This document shows positions 23,099-35,523 of a stretch of DNA of 64,000 nucleotides, one piece after another. Position numbers and translations under genes: made by a program. Numbering within the stretch: position 1 is the stretch's first letter; every line of letters begins with the position of its first letter. The stretch comes from Jacaranda mimosifolia (Eukaryota; Streptophyta; Magnoliopsida; Lamiales; Bignoniaceae). The notes beneath the pieces are model-generated. The model searched no databases and was not told the DNA's origin. It worked only from the letters and a program-made list of their open reading frames with translations. The stretch spans positions 42,828,501 to 42,892,500 of the forward strand of contig CM032117.1 in NCBI GenBank assembly GCA_018894105.1, in the 5' to 3' direction.

Positions 23099-23190
23099 AA
23101 TCTAATATATAAAGTAAAATATTGTTCAATCTTATTTTAAATATATTTCTTATGTGGTAATGATGTAAATAAGTTGGTTTTGTTCATTTT
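23099..23190 (+). repeat. Fragment of the Helitron-like repeat found at 54.7-58.4 kb
   Basis: TCTAATATATAAAG followed by a TTCAATC...TATTTTAA...TTAAGTTGG-like order matches the starts of units at 54695 and 56690. It ends exactly where the next LTR element begins, so that element inserted into it. Confidence 0.6.
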
Positions 23191-23733
23191 TGTAATACCC
23201 CAACTCTTTAGACGAATTATTATAGTTTATTTTAGAAGTGTTATTAATTATACCTCTAGAAGTACTTGAATTTCATTAAGGTTAGGCTTCGATGTTAATC
23301 AAAAGTGCGTGTGGTTAGTAGTGAGCTTCTATCTTTTGAGGAGAAAAAATGGATATATACGATATTGGATGTTAGGAATAATGGAGTAATATTAGTTGAT
23401 TTTGATTCTTCACTGATATTCTTGAGTTGTTCTTCTCTTAAAATTTGAACATATAATTTATTAGAGGATCAATCAACATTTAAGGGATCTTAATTGAAAA
23501 TAAATATAGGATATAAATTGAATTCTTTTCGGAGTTATTATGGATCATATTTTAGGAACTTATTTTGATTTTTACTTGCAATCTCGAGGACATAGAGTTT
23601 AGATTATTAATTTTGTAAAGATTGCTTGGTTGTTATTAAAGATATAGAATTTATCAGGTCAATTATTTAATGAAAATTTTATATATTGATTTTTATGTTA
23701 AGGATTAATTAGCTAGCTACTATGAATACCAAT

Positions 23734-25343
23734 GGGAAAAATGCAAAATTGATCCTATAACTTGACCCTACTGGCAAAGTAGGACTTTAACTCTTCGGGC
23801 CGCAAAAGTGGTACACTACATTTAAAATTTTGGCAATTTGAGGACAATTTTGGCCCGAATTATATTTATCACCAGCCCGTGTCTAAGTGGCAGCTGATTT
23901 GGTGCCATGTCAGTCCAAACATTTTTCTCTCTCTTGCATGGCGTATGGCAAGTAAACCTGCCACATCAACACATTTATTACACTTGGACAAAAAGAAAAA
24001 AAAATGCACAAAAAACCAAAAAACAAATGCAAAAAAACCAAAAAAAGCAAAAAATAAAAAAATAGATAAATCTTGAAAACTAATATGTACATACATACAC
24101 ACATATATCTCACTTGCCAAATCATCAAATTAATTCTAAAAAATTTAAAACTTACACATCAAAATTTAAAATATCAAATATCCTTCAAATTTAAAAGATT
24201 TTATTTTATACGAATTTATTATCTAATTTTTAAAAAAAATATAATTTATCACTTTAAGCCATATAATTTTAATAATTATTAGTTATATATTTAATAATAT
24301 TAAAATAATAAATATATCTAAAATATAATTAAATTTTGTAGAATTTATTTATTAAATTAAAAATGAAATAGAAATTAAACTATACAAATTTAAGTCTATC
24401 CTCTTAACTATTTAATTCAAAATTACGTAGTAATATTAAAATCATAAATATATCTAAAATAGTCCAACTTAATATAAATATATTTTATTTATTAACTCAA
24501 ATATAATAAAATAAAAATTTAAGTTTATCCTCTTAATTATACAAACAACTTCCTCGTATTTTTGAAAATCATGCAATAAACACCCCTAAAAATATTGGTG
24601 TAACTCACCCGCAAATGTGTGCGACTGAATGTGAATTTTTGTGTATAAAAAGATAATTATACCCTTATTTATAAAGCCGTTGTATTTCATCCTTAAAATA
24701 TCGACGGTCAAGATTAAATCCCATTTTTTTTGAAAAATATTAAAAAATATGGATAATATATTATTATTATTATATATATAATATAATACATATGTATAAT
24801 ATATATAATTTAATATACATATTATTTTATATTTATCTCCCCTCCCCTACCCTTCTTTCTTCCTCCCTCAAAACAACACCATTGGCAGCCCGAAACTTAG
24901 CGGATGGCCATGGTAGCCTGTTTGGATTTGGGGATAGGGGCGGGGTGGGGGGTGTCTTGGGAAGGGGTTTATATTATATATATGTTATATATATATATAA
25001 ATTTATATATGTATATGTATATTATATGTATATTTTGTGGTTTCTTTGCATTTGTTTTTTGGTTTTTTGTGAATTTTTTTTTGCCCAAGTGTAATAAATG
25101 TGTTGATGTGGCAGGTTTAATTACCACATCATACGCCATGCAGGAGAGAGGAGAATGTCTGGAGTGACGTCGCACCAAATCAGCTGCCACGTAAACATGG
25201 GCTGGTGACAAATGTAATTCGAGCCGAATTTGTCCTCAAATTGCCAAATTTTTAAAGGTAGTGTACCAATTTTGTGGTCCGAAAAGTTAAAGTCTTACTT
25301 TGCCAGTAGGATCAAGTTACATGACTAATTTTGCATTTTTCCC
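23734..25343. mobile_element. MULE-like non-autonomous element with about 305-bp terminal inverted repeats
   Basis: The element begins GGGAAAAATGCAAAATTGAT and ends with the inverse, ATTTTGCATTTTTCCC. The inverted repeats run 23734-24039 and 25039-25343. A perfect 9-bp duplication AATACCAAT flanks it (23725-23733 and 25344-25352). Long TIRs plus a 9-bp duplication are the hallmark of Mutator-like elements. The 1-kb centre is AT-rich with no transposase. The short ORFs within the TIRs (for example around 23869-24120 and 24904-25211) are mirror copies of each other and not genes. Confidence 0.88.
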
Positions 25344-26764
25344 AATACCAATTTATGGCGATGGAAATATTAATCTTTGGTTCATACTTAATTATTGACT
25401 TGAGATGTATTAGTTAGCCCTTGTTTAGCCCATAACTAGTATAAAAATAAGACGATAAATGGTATTTGTATTTTATAGGTTAGGTGTATTAATAGCTTAA
25501 ACTATTTAATTCATTTTAAGTTATGATTAAGCCCATAAGTAGTGTAGAAAATAAGCCCACAAATTATAATGAAGTAATTACTGGCTTAGGTCCATAATTA
25601 TCAAGTTAAAGAAGATGAAAATTATTTTTTATGGAATTTTTGAATTTATGGATAGATGGATAATTCTAGAGGTCTTCCCACTATTTTAAAACTCTATTTG
25701 AATAGTTTTTGACCCCCATAAGGTATCTAATCATGTTGGTTAGCCAAAACCATATAAATATAGATGATATGAAATCTTAGGACCTCCTTTTTTGTACCGC
25801 TATGTTTTCATGCGAAAATTCATCATAGATACTCCCTATTATTTAATTACTAAACTATGGTAATAGTTATCTAAGACCCAGAATAATTAAATCATGAAAA
25901 GTAAGGATTTCGGATATATAGTCATGAGCTTGGGAATTTTAATAATTACCCAATCTTGATAAGTTAAAGATTCTAGGGATTTCGGTAACTACTTAATCCT
26001 GATAGGGTTAGAATTTTAGAATTATCTCTATGGTTTTGAGCTATTGTTATCTGGGATTGATACTGATCAAGTTTGGGGGAGTTAGGAATTAGAGTTATCT
26101 TCTTCTTTCAATAAAATATGAATTATAGTTTATCCAAAATATCTAGCCTAGTAGTATAAATACCCATACAATAGGAAATAGAGAAGCCATACACAGAGGT
26201 GAGAAAATACCAATTTTTCTATTTGTTCTTTAAAAATCCGTAGGGAATTTGATTATGGAGTACTTACATCCTATTTTTCTGTCGTAGAATTAGTGGAGAA
26301 TGCTTAAGTGGTAGATCAAATCTGAGGGAAACTTTGGGTTTTAAGATTTTGGTGTAATAAATTTCTTTTTTCCTTGTATTGAAAATATTTTCTTCGCATA
26401 AACATTTTCTGCATGAAGCAGTAAATAAATGTCTATTCTCTTTCTATTCAAAGTATTTTATCCATAAATGATTCTTGCATCAAAATAGATAATTTCGCAT
26501 ATTGAATTCTTAAATCTAATGGTTTATTTGTTGAAGAATTATTCCGTCTGCAATTATTTAACTGTTCATAAAAACTTTTCTTTGAATGCATAAAAATTAT
26601 TTTTTTTAGTAATTGAGTATGCACAAACAAAATTTTTCTGAATCTTGCATGAAACATAGTATTCTTTGTTGAAATAAATAATAAAAAAGATTTATACTCT
26701 GAATAATCGAGAAACTGTCGGTAGGAACGAGTTCTGTAAATGTACTATAGGGTTATAGTAGCAA

Positions 26765-26885
26765 AAGATCTCTAAAACCACTATTAACGGCGTTGTAGTT
26801 AAGACATCTGAAGCCACTCTTAATGGCGTTGTAGTTAAGACCTCTAAAGTTACTTAAAAGTGTTGTAGTTAAGATTTTGGCCAAG
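26765..26885 (+). repeat. Minisatellite in left LTR, three 36-bp units
   Basis: GGCGTTGTAGTTAAGAC-type units occur about every 35-36 bases (near 26789, 26825, 26861). The right LTR has twice as many. Confidence 0.85.
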
Positions 26886-27385
26886 ATAATCGATTAGAGT
26901 CCCGAAAGTTCATGAGAATGATTAATTAATGAATATTTTTTATAACTATGTAATATCTGTTCTGAATTACTCTAAAAAACATGTTCTGTAATTCACTTTG
27001 ATAATATGAATCTTGAATTTTTGCATACTAATGGCAATATTTCTGAAAGTGAATATTCTTGTCTTCAATGATTTCTTCTCTTTTGTTGATATTTATACAT
27101 GCTCTAGTAGAAGGAGAAGGAGATTTATTTACTGGGTGAAGTGTCACTTATAAGATATTGATTCACCATTTTGTAGATAACTTAGTTCAAGACGAGGAAG
27201 ATGAGCAATTTTGGGGATGGTGACAAGAGATTGGTATTTTTAGAATAGGTTTAATTGATGTTTAAAATTTCTAGTTAGTTGATTAGGAAATTTTCTTTGA
27301 GGTATTAGGTACTCAACTTTGATTGTAAGACAAGTATTTGATTTATCTTTTATTGTTATAATTTATTTTGGGGATTGGTGAACTA

Positions 27386-27549
27386 GAGAACAACATCTTA
27401 AGTTGAGAATTAGATTTTTTGGTTTATATTTTGGTAAAGAGGACAACCTTTTGACTTTAGGTAAGGAATGCTACTTGAAAGAATGCCTCTTAGGATTGTA
27501 ATTTTATGCAACCAAATTTTCTAATGGATTTTTATCATAGTTACTGATT
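27386..27549 (+). other. Internal leader of the LARD-like element
   Basis: Starts just after the left LTR (GAGAACAACATC). A PBS would be expected here; TTGGTGAACTAGAG at the boundary is only a weak match to TGGTATCAGAG. Confidence 0.35.
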
Positions 27550-28810
27550 GAATCTGGAAATATTCCAAACATAAGAATTGTGGGTCTATCATTTAGGTGT
27601 TTATATCCACTTGAATCACCTCACTCCAATGTATATGGAGTAAGTTGTTACCAAAATACTAAGATGTGTCTAGTCAGAAGATACCGGACTTTGATTTTGT
27701 AAACATGGATATTTGTGACCCCTTTACTACTTCTTCCTGATCTAATTAAGTAAAATGATCAACATAAAAATTTTATATATTTTTCTTAGGTTTCTATTTA
27801 CACCTTAATCACCTCAATTTGACTTATATAGATAAAGTTGTAATCAAAATACAAAAATGTGTCAAGTCTGGAAATATAGGATTTTGATTTTCTGAAAATA
27901 GATAATTTTGACTCTTTTACTACTTGATATAGATAGAATTAAGTAATGAGATAAACACAAGATTCGTAAATATATCTCTTAGGTATTTATTTCCATCTGA
28001 ATCACTTCAATCCAATATGTAGGAAGAAAGTTATGACTAAAATACAAAGATGTGGCAAGATGAAAAAATACAGGGCTTCAATTTTCCTAGAACAGAATAT
28101 TGTGATGCCTTTTACTACTTGATTTTGATTTAATTTGGAAATATGGTATGTACTAACTGAATATCTGTATTTTAGGTTTTTACATCCATTTGAATCACTT
28201 AAAACCGATACGTAGGGACAAAGTCATGACTAAAATACTACGGTGTGGCAATATATAAAATATAGGACTTCAATTTTCCTAGAATAGAATATCGCAACAA
28301 CTTTTACCATGAAATTCAGATTTAACTGGGCAATATGGCCAACATATGAATTTTATATCTGTCTCTTAGGTTTCTATATCTGTTTGAATCACCTTCATTC
28401 GATATATATGGAGAAAGGTATGACTAAAATACTAAGATGTGTCAGGTAGAAAATACAAACTTCAATTTTTCGATAACAGATATTTGTGATGCTTTTTATG
28501 CCTTTTATCCTGGTAGAATTAAGAAAAGTACTCAACATAGAATTTGTAGATCTATCTGTTAGATTTCTATATCCATTAGAATCACCCTAATCCGATATAC
28601 ATGGAAAACATTATGGCTAGAATACTAAGATGTGTCAAATCTAAGATTTCCTAGACATGAATCTACCTTGGGCTCAATTTTACTCCTTGATGTCAACTTA
28701 CTTGGATTGAAATATCAACATAAAAGTTTTAGGTCTTCTTCTTAACTTACCAATACCTCAAGAATTACATCAATTGGTTCTCTAGAAAGAAAGTCACAAG
28801 CATATTACAA
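27550..28810 (+). repeat. Array of six (plus one decayed) about 194-bp tandem repeats
   Basis: The anchor AATCAC(C/T) recurs near 27614, 27807, 27999, 28194, 28386 and 28580, giving spacings of 192-195. The second anchor ATGTG(T/G)C recurs near 27663, 27857, 28048, 28242, 28438 and 28632. A typical unit reads TATATCCATTTGAATCACCT, then a GATATATATGGAGAAAGTTA-type block, ACTAAGATGTGTCAAG, ATAGGACTTCAATTTTC, and a TTTTACTACTTGAT block. A decayed seventh unit lies near 28755-28810. Units are diverged from each other, so the array is old. No ORF. Confidence 0.87.
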
Positions 28811-28883
28811 GAGAAGTTACTTACAAACCTACAGATTATATTGAAATATGGGAAGTCTAAAGTTTTGAGGACAAAAATTTTTG

Positions 28884-28897
28884 TAAGGAGGGTAGAA
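28884..28897 (+). other. Polypurine tract of the LARD-like element
   Basis: TAAGGAGGGTAGAA lies directly before TGTAATACTCC of the right LTR, the arrangement seen in Del/Tekay-type elements. Confidence 0.7.
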
Positions 28898-31503
28898 TGT
28901 AATACTCCAAGTCTTTAGACGAATTATTATAGTTTATCTTAGAAGTATTATTAATTATATCTCTAAAAGTACTTGAATTTAATTAAGGCTTGGCTTCGAT
29001 GTCATGGGATCTAGAATAAAAAGTACGTGGTTAATAGTGAGCTTCTATCTTTTGAGGAAAAAAAAATGAATATATACGATATTGGATGTTAGGAATAATG
29101 GAGTAATATTAGTTGATTTTGATTCTTCCTTGATATTCTTGGGTTGCTCTTCTCCTAGAATTTGAACATACAATTTATTTGAGGCTGGATCAATATTTAA
29201 GGGATCTTAATTGAAAATAAATATGGGATATAAATTGAATTCTTTTCGGAGTTATTATGGATCATATTTTAGGTAGCTATATTGATTTTTACTTGCAATC
29301 TCGAGGACATAGACTTTAGATTATTAGTTTTGTAAATATTGCTTAGTTGTTATTGAAGATGTAGAATTTATCAAGTCAGTTATTTGATGGGAGCTTTATA
29401 TATTGAGTTTTATGTTAAGGATTAAACTAATCTTTGGTCCATACTTAATTAGTGACTTGAGATGTATTAGTTAGCCCTTGTTTAGCCCATAACTAGTATA
29501 AAAATAAGACCATAAATGGTATTTGTATTTTATAGGTTAGGTATCATAACAACCCAAACTATTTAATTCATTTTAAGTTATGATTAAGCCCATAAGTAGT
29601 GTAGAAAATAAGCCCACAAATTATTATGAAGTAATTATGGGCTTAGGTCCATGATTATCAAGTTAAAGATGACAAAAATTAATTTTATGGAATTTTCAGA
29701 TTTATGGATAGATGGATAATTCTAGAGGTCTTCCCACTATTTTAAAACTCTATTTGGATAGTTTTTGACTCCCAGAAGGTATCTAATCATGCTAGTTAGC
29801 CACCATATAAGTATAGATGATATGAAATTTTAGGACCTCTTTTTTTGTACTGCTATGTTTTAATTCGAAAATTCATCATATACATTCCCCATTATTTGAT
29901 TACTAAACTATGGTAATAGTTAGCTAAGACCCAGAATAATTAAATCATGACAAGTTTGGATTTCGGATATTTAGTCACGAGTTTGGAAATTTCAGTAATT
30001 CCCTAATCTTGATAAGTTAAAGATTCTAGAGATTTCGGTAATTACCTAATCCTGATAAGGTTAGGATTTTAGAATTATTTATGTGGTTTTGAGCTATTGT
30101 TATCTGGGATTGATACTGATCAAGTTTGGGGGAGTTAGGAATTAGAGTTATCTTCTTGTCTCAATAAGATATGAATTCTAGTTTATTTAGAATACCTAGT
30201 CTAGTAGTATAAATACACATATAGTAGGAAATAGAGAACCCATACGCAAAGGTGAGAAAATATCAATTTTCTATTTGTTCTTTAGAAATCTGTAGGAAAT
30301 TTCATTATGGGGTACTAACATCCTCTCTTTCTGTTGTAGAATTAGTGGAGAACACTTAAGTGGTAGATCAAATTTGTGGAAAACTTTGGGTTTTAAGATT
30401 TTGGTGTAAGTAAATTTCTTTCTTCCTTCTATTGAAAATATTATCTTCACATAAACATTTTCTACTTGAATTAGTATATAATTGTCTATTCTCTTTCTAT
30501 TGAAAATATCTTTTCTACATAAATGATTCTTGCCTCAAAATAGATAATTTTTCATATTGAATTCTTAAATTTAACGATTTATTTGTTGAAGAATTATTCC
30601 ATCTGTAATTATTTAATTGTTCCCAAAAACTTTTCTTCGCATGCATAAAACTTATTTTGTTAGGGTTTGACCATGTAAAAACAATTTTTTTTTTAATCTT
30701 GCATAAAATATAGTATTCTTTATTGAAATAAATAATAAAAAAGATTTATGCTATGAATAATCGAGAAACTATTGGTAGGAACAAGTTCCATAACTATGCT
30801 ATGGGGTTACAGTAGCAAAAGATCTCTAAAACCACTCTTAATGGCGTTGTGGTTAAGACCTCCAAATCCACTCTTAACGGCGTTGTAGTATCTCTGAAGC
30901 CATTTTAACGGCGTTGTAGTTAAGAAACGGCATTGTAGTTAAGATCTCTGAAGCCTCCCTAACGGCGTTGTAGTTAAGACCTCTGAAGCCAGTTAACGGC
31001 GTTGTAGTTAAGATCTTGGCCATATAGCCCATTAGAATCCCGAAAGTTCATAAGCATGATTAATTAATGAATATTTTTTATAAGTATGCAATCTCTGTTC
31101 TGAATTACTCTGAAAAACATGTTCTGTGATTCACTTTGATAATGGTTATATTTCTGAAGGTGAATATTCTTGTCTTCAATAATTTTTTCTCTTCTGTTTG
31201 ATATTTATACATGCTCAAATCTGGTAGGAGGAGAAGGAGATTTATTTATAGGGTGAAGTCTCGCTCATAAGAATATTGATTCACTATTTTGTAGATAACT
31301 TAATTCAAGACGAGGAAGATGAGCAATTTTGGGGATGGTAACAAGAGATTGGTAGTTTTAGAATATGTTTCATTGATGTTTAAAGTTTCTAGTTAGTAGA
31401 TTAGAAAATTTTCTTTGAGGTTTTGGGTACTCAAGTTTGATTGTTAAGATAAGTATTTGAATTATCTTTTATTGTGATGGTTTATTTTCGGGATTGTTCA
31501 GTA
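28898..31503 (+). repeat. Right LTR of the LARD-like element
   Basis: Collinear with the left LTR apart from the nested MULE and a roughly 40-base block (about 23711-23724 and 25353-25375) that is present only in the left copy. Its minisatellite (about 30815-31015) has six units against three in the left LTR. Confidence 0.78.
30815..31015 (+). repeat. Expanded minisatellite in right LTR, six units
   Basis: ACGGCGTTGTAGTTAAG occurs with small changes six times (near 30842, 30876, 30907, 30926, 30960, 30995). One unit is cut to about 19 bases. The array is longer than its counterpart at 26765-26885. Confidence 0.85.
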
Positions 31504-31788
31504 ATTTTTTTGGAAATTTAGCATGTTATATTTGATCTCAGGCTTAGTCTCTCTGAGTCTTTGGGCTTAGGAGCACTGCTGTATTATGTGTCGAATTTGG
31601 GGCATGGCAATTTTGGCCATTTCAACACATTTTCATATATAAAATACTATCAAAATGAGTTATTTTGTTGTTAATACAAAAATACTATATTAACTAACTT
31701 TTTGGTAACTCTATATTCAATGTTGATAAGTACTCAAATATGTATATATGTATGTGATTCTACATATGAATTTCTGTAGCTCTCTCTC

Positions 31789-31833
<45 letters not shown>

Positions 31834-32119
31834 TGTGTTAGTTTATGCATGCAATGCAAGGATTAATGCGTGGAATTTAATTTTGTAGCTCTCTCTATAT
31901 GTATGTGTATATATATAAAATAAATGTTAAATTATTTTATTAATGGTCAATTAGAGTATGTAATGAAGATTGATATATTTGTGCTAAATTTTTTAATTTT
32001 TATTTAATAAAGTCAGACATTGAGCTTCTACACAAGGAATGAAAAGAAAATTTGTTTTCAATTGATTTTTTCAATTAAGTATGTTTTGGTGACATTTTTG
32101 ATTGACAAAAAACTCCCCC
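31504..32119. other. Spacer with (TG)20 and part of a local duplication
   Basis: (TG)n occupies 31793-31832. The segment 31941-32114 is similar in order to 47333-47470 on the far side of the three-LTR array (shared AATGGTCAATT, GAGTA, TAAATTTTT, CATTGAG, GACATTTTT). No gene seen. Confidence 0.65.
31793..31832 (+). repeat. (TG)20 microsatellite
   Basis: Forty uninterrupted bases of TG. Confidence 0.95.
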
Positions 32120-35080
32120 TGTAACACCCCTAAAATTCAGTATTTTTGGAAATAAGAATTTAGAAATTAAGAGAATTATTGATCCGATTTTAAGACCCGA
32201 AAAAGAAATATAAAAGGACTCAATTGCCAGATTTTGGAAGTTAGGGGGTTAACTTTACAACTTTTTAAGGACTTGATTGAACATTTTCTTGACTTAAGGG
32301 GTGTGCATGGAAGAAAAATAGTCAACAGGGGCTTAGGCGCATTTTTTTTCAGAACTTCTTGGACTCAGTTAAGGAGTGTTCATTTTCAGGGACTAAATCG
32401 CAAAATAGGAAAATTTGATATTTAAGAAACGGATAGCATGATTTTTCTCCCATTTCCTTTCTTCCTTCATCGTTTTTCCTTCTCTTTTCTCTTTCACTTC
32501 TCCACCCGCGGCCACCATTCTTTTCCCCGGTGATCTCCTACGGCGACCATATTTCACCAACTTAAACCCATCAAAACCTTTCCCATACCTCCGGCCACAC
32601 TTGCACACCACCATGCGCCACTGAACCTTGCACCGGCGAGCCACAGTGAGAGTGACCGAGAAGCAACTTCACGGTAGGGCAAATGGGTTCTCGTTTTTCG
32701 ATGACAACTTTGAATCCATGGGGGTGGTCTGGGTAGTACTCAACATGGAGAACACAGTGGAGGTGTTGCATGGAACTTTGACACGGAGACAGTGACAGTG
32801 GAAGGTGATCGGAGACCAGCAGAGAAGACTCATTTGAAGGTTGTTGAGCCCAGTTTTGGAAGCTACATGCCTCGAAATGTTAAACTGAGGACGGCGTTGG
32901 AAGCACTCGTCGAAAAGAGAAAAACATTGGTGATTTCATAATTTTTCGGCAACGGCAGACGACGGCTGGCGGTGGTGCTCCGGCAACCTCAGACCAGCTT
33001 CACCTCCTCGACATGACGGTCGCAACTGTGTAATCGATTTGTGGTTTTGATACTCCGGTAGCAAGCTTTGGCATTTGAATTTAGTTGTACCTTTAATATA
33101 TATATATGTTGGATGGGTTGTACCTTTCCTAATTTAGCATTGTACCTTGCCAATAATAGGAATTTGGGAAGAGATGATATGTTTATATATATGTATGTTG
33201 ATCCCTATGCAAGGAGTATGGAATAAGTGGAGCTGGACTTATGCAAAATGCCAAAACTTAGATTTAAAATAGTATTAAGGATTGTATTATAATATTAGAT
33301 GGCATTTGATTAGGAGTTGATTATGTAAGAATTAATCATATTGTGTGATTTAGGATTATGTCCATGATCTTAAAATAAGAATAAGATACTGTATTAATCG
33401 ATAAATTAGTGATTTTGGATTATTAATGGTATAATTGTGATTCATAGGATTTAGTATGGATTTTGATTGTAAATATTACTTTCTTGGTTAGGTGACGGAG
33501 AATTGGGTTCCATAGATCAGTAGACGGTAGATTTTAGTAGCTTTTTCTGAGACTAAGAGGTGAGGGTCTGCCAATCTGGCACATCATTTCACCTATCGGT
33601 ATTTGTGATAAACCCCTGTGAGGGTTACTGTTTCTGAACTGACTATATGTTATTGAAATATGTGATATGTTAAGATCTTTGATATTCTGTTATCTGATTC
33701 AGACACCCCTGTAAGGGTCTGCCAATCTGGCACATCATTTCACTCATCGGTATTTGTGATAAACCCCTGTGAGGGTTACTGTTTCTAAACTGACTGTATG
33801 TTATTGAAATCTCTGATCTGTTAAGATCTTTGATATTCTGTTATCTGATTCGGACCCCCTGTGAGGGTCTGCTAATCTGGTACATCATTTCACCTATCGG
33901 TATTTGTGATAAACCCTTGTGAGGGTTATTATTTCTGAACTGACTATATGTTATTGAAATCTATGATCTGTTAAGATCTTTAATATTCTCTTATTTGATC
34001 CGGACACCCCTGTGAGGGTTATTTCTATTCTAATTATTTTTTTTGTTGGTTCTGGCGCCCCAAACATTTTTCTGATATATGTTATATGTTCGTTTTGTTA
34101 TCTGTCCTGATATCTGTACTGTTCTAATATCTGTACTATCCGGCACTGTTACTATTTACCCTGTCGGCATTTCTGTACAATTCTGAACTGTCTGTACGTC
34201 TGATAGGTATATGTTATGTAAATTTGATACGCTAGGGGCTATTCCCTAGGTATTCATTTCGTAAGTCTGTGTACACTAGGGGCTATTCCCTGGGTATTCA
34301 GTTTGTCATCGATGTGTTAAGGCTATTCCTGGACATCTACAGTTTGTTTGTCTGCGATGTGTTGGGGCTATTCCTAGACATCTACTGTCTGTTTGTCTGT
34401 GATGTGCTAAGGCTACTCCTGGACATCTATCGCCTGTCGTGTACCAAGTTGTCACGCTTGAATAAGACTAATTGAAATGTAAACGTTATTCGGGACTGTT
34501 CTGTCTTATTGTAATCTGACTGATCGACTGTATTTTACTAGTTAGACTGTTCCTAATTGTTTGAACGTATCCTATTGTATTTTTGTTAATTGTTTATTAA
34601 TGATCTGTTGAGTCGATTTTTTTTCTCGACAGATCCCCATTATATATTTTACAATTATCCCTCACTAAGTCCTTTGGACTTACCGCCCCGTTATCTTGAT
34701 TTTCTCAGACAGGTATAAGTGAAGAATATGAGGTTCCAACTTGGAGTGAAGAAATACATTTTGTAATAGAATGGGTGCTCAGATGTTTAATAGGGTTCAC
34801 TTGAATGCTGTAATTGGATTTAATGACATTGCGGTATGTCAGGATTGATGTCGGTGATGTGATGCTTGTGTATGTTTTGTTAGATGTAAGAAGTTGAATT
34901 ATGACTTATTTAATGTTTTGAAGAGTTACTGAATTTGAAATCCGCTGCTATGTGTCTTTGATAAGTTTTGAAGAAAATTTCTAAGGGATTATTGACTGTA
35001 TAGTTTACTTCTTGGCATGAATTAAGATTAAACTAAGTAGGCGCCTCAGCTTAAGTGCTATCCCGAGTGGGGGCGCTACA
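32120..35080 (+). repeat. LTR1 of the array (2961 bp)
   Basis: Opens TGTAACACCCC and ends GGGGGCGCTACA. Shared with LTR2 and LTR3 throughout, including the conserved GGACTTACCGCCCCGTTATC block near the 3' end. It contains three units of a 150-bp repeat (about 33560-34020) and 45-bp units (about 34310-34430). ORFs within (32234-32425, 32393-32771 on -, 34269-34475) are also seen in broken form in the sister LTRs and are not genes. Confidence 0.87.
33560..34430 (+). repeat. LTR minisatellites: 150-bp and 45-bp units
   Basis: GTCTGCCAATCTGGCACATC-type anchors occur near 33566, 33717 and 33867 (period 150). Further on, GATGTGTTAGGGCTATTCCT-type units recur every 45 bases near 34310-34430. LTR2 has three 150-bp units (near 40805, 40957, 41099), and LTR3 has two (near 45890 and 46032). 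Confidence 0.83.
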
Positions 35081-35084
35081 GAGG

Positions 35085-35096
35085 TGGTATCAGAGC
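35085..35096 (+). other. Primer binding site 1 (initiator-Met tRNA type)
   Basis: TGGTATCAGAGC, the standard plant PBS complementary to the 3' end of initiator-Met tRNA, four bases after LTR1. Confidence 0.9.
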
Positions 35097-35523
35097 TTGG
35101 GTTTAGAAGGCCCAAGCAATGCTATGTTATGATCCTTTGATATGGAACTCTTGGATAGTGGAGTTAAGTTTGACTACGGTAATATTTAAGATATTAATGA
35201 GTTAATGGATATTGAAGCCTGGGTTATCGATAACTTATGTGTTGAATTTCATTTGGGTATTACTGAGATTGTGGCTGAACCTCTGATTTGGTTAGTTTGA
35301 GTGTGAATTTTAGTTGTGTTTTGCATTGAGAAGATCCTGCGTGATTTAAGGAATGAAGATGAATTGATCCGTTGGTATTAGGAGATGAGTTCAGTACTAT
35401 AGGATGTTATGGGATTTAGTCATATATTGTTGGATGATTAGACTTTTTTATCTTTGAGTTGGTTTGATTTCATCTAACTCTTCTTCTTTTATCCTTAGAA
35501 TCTTGGAGGAGTTAGCAGGATTG

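Larger units (their letters stand above)
23191..27385 (+). repeat. Left LTR, interrupted by a MULE-like insertion
   Basis: Homologous to 28898-31503. By eye the first 90 bases differ at about seven sites, mostly C/T or G/A transitions as expected from decay of methylated DNA. The copy holds the 1610-bp nested element plus its 9-bp duplication. The right limit is approximate because the two copies diverge after GGGATTG. Confidence 0.75.
23191..31503 (+). mobile_element. Non-coding LTR element (LARD-like) with long LTRs and internal 194-bp array
   Basis: Two long direct repeats (23191-27385, including a nested insertion, and 28898-31503) flank about 1.5 kb with no coding capacity. The LTRs open TGTAATACCCC/TGTAATACTCC and a PPT-like AAGGAGGGTAGAA precedes the second. 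Such ends and the PPT resemble Del/Tekay-type gypsy elements. Net LTR lengths are about 2576 and 2606 bp. ATTTT precedes the left LTR (23186-23190) and follows the right one (31504-31508), a possible 5-bp duplication. No gag, RT or integrase remains, so mobilisation must have been in trans. Confidence 0.75.

Noticed and set aside
23869..25211. Pairs of ORFs on both strands around 24 and 25 kb
   Set aside because: They are mirror images produced by the MULE inverted repeats.
27600..28640. CRISPR-like regular repeats
   Set aside because: Units are contiguous diverged 194-bp tandem repeats without unique spacers, in plant DNA.
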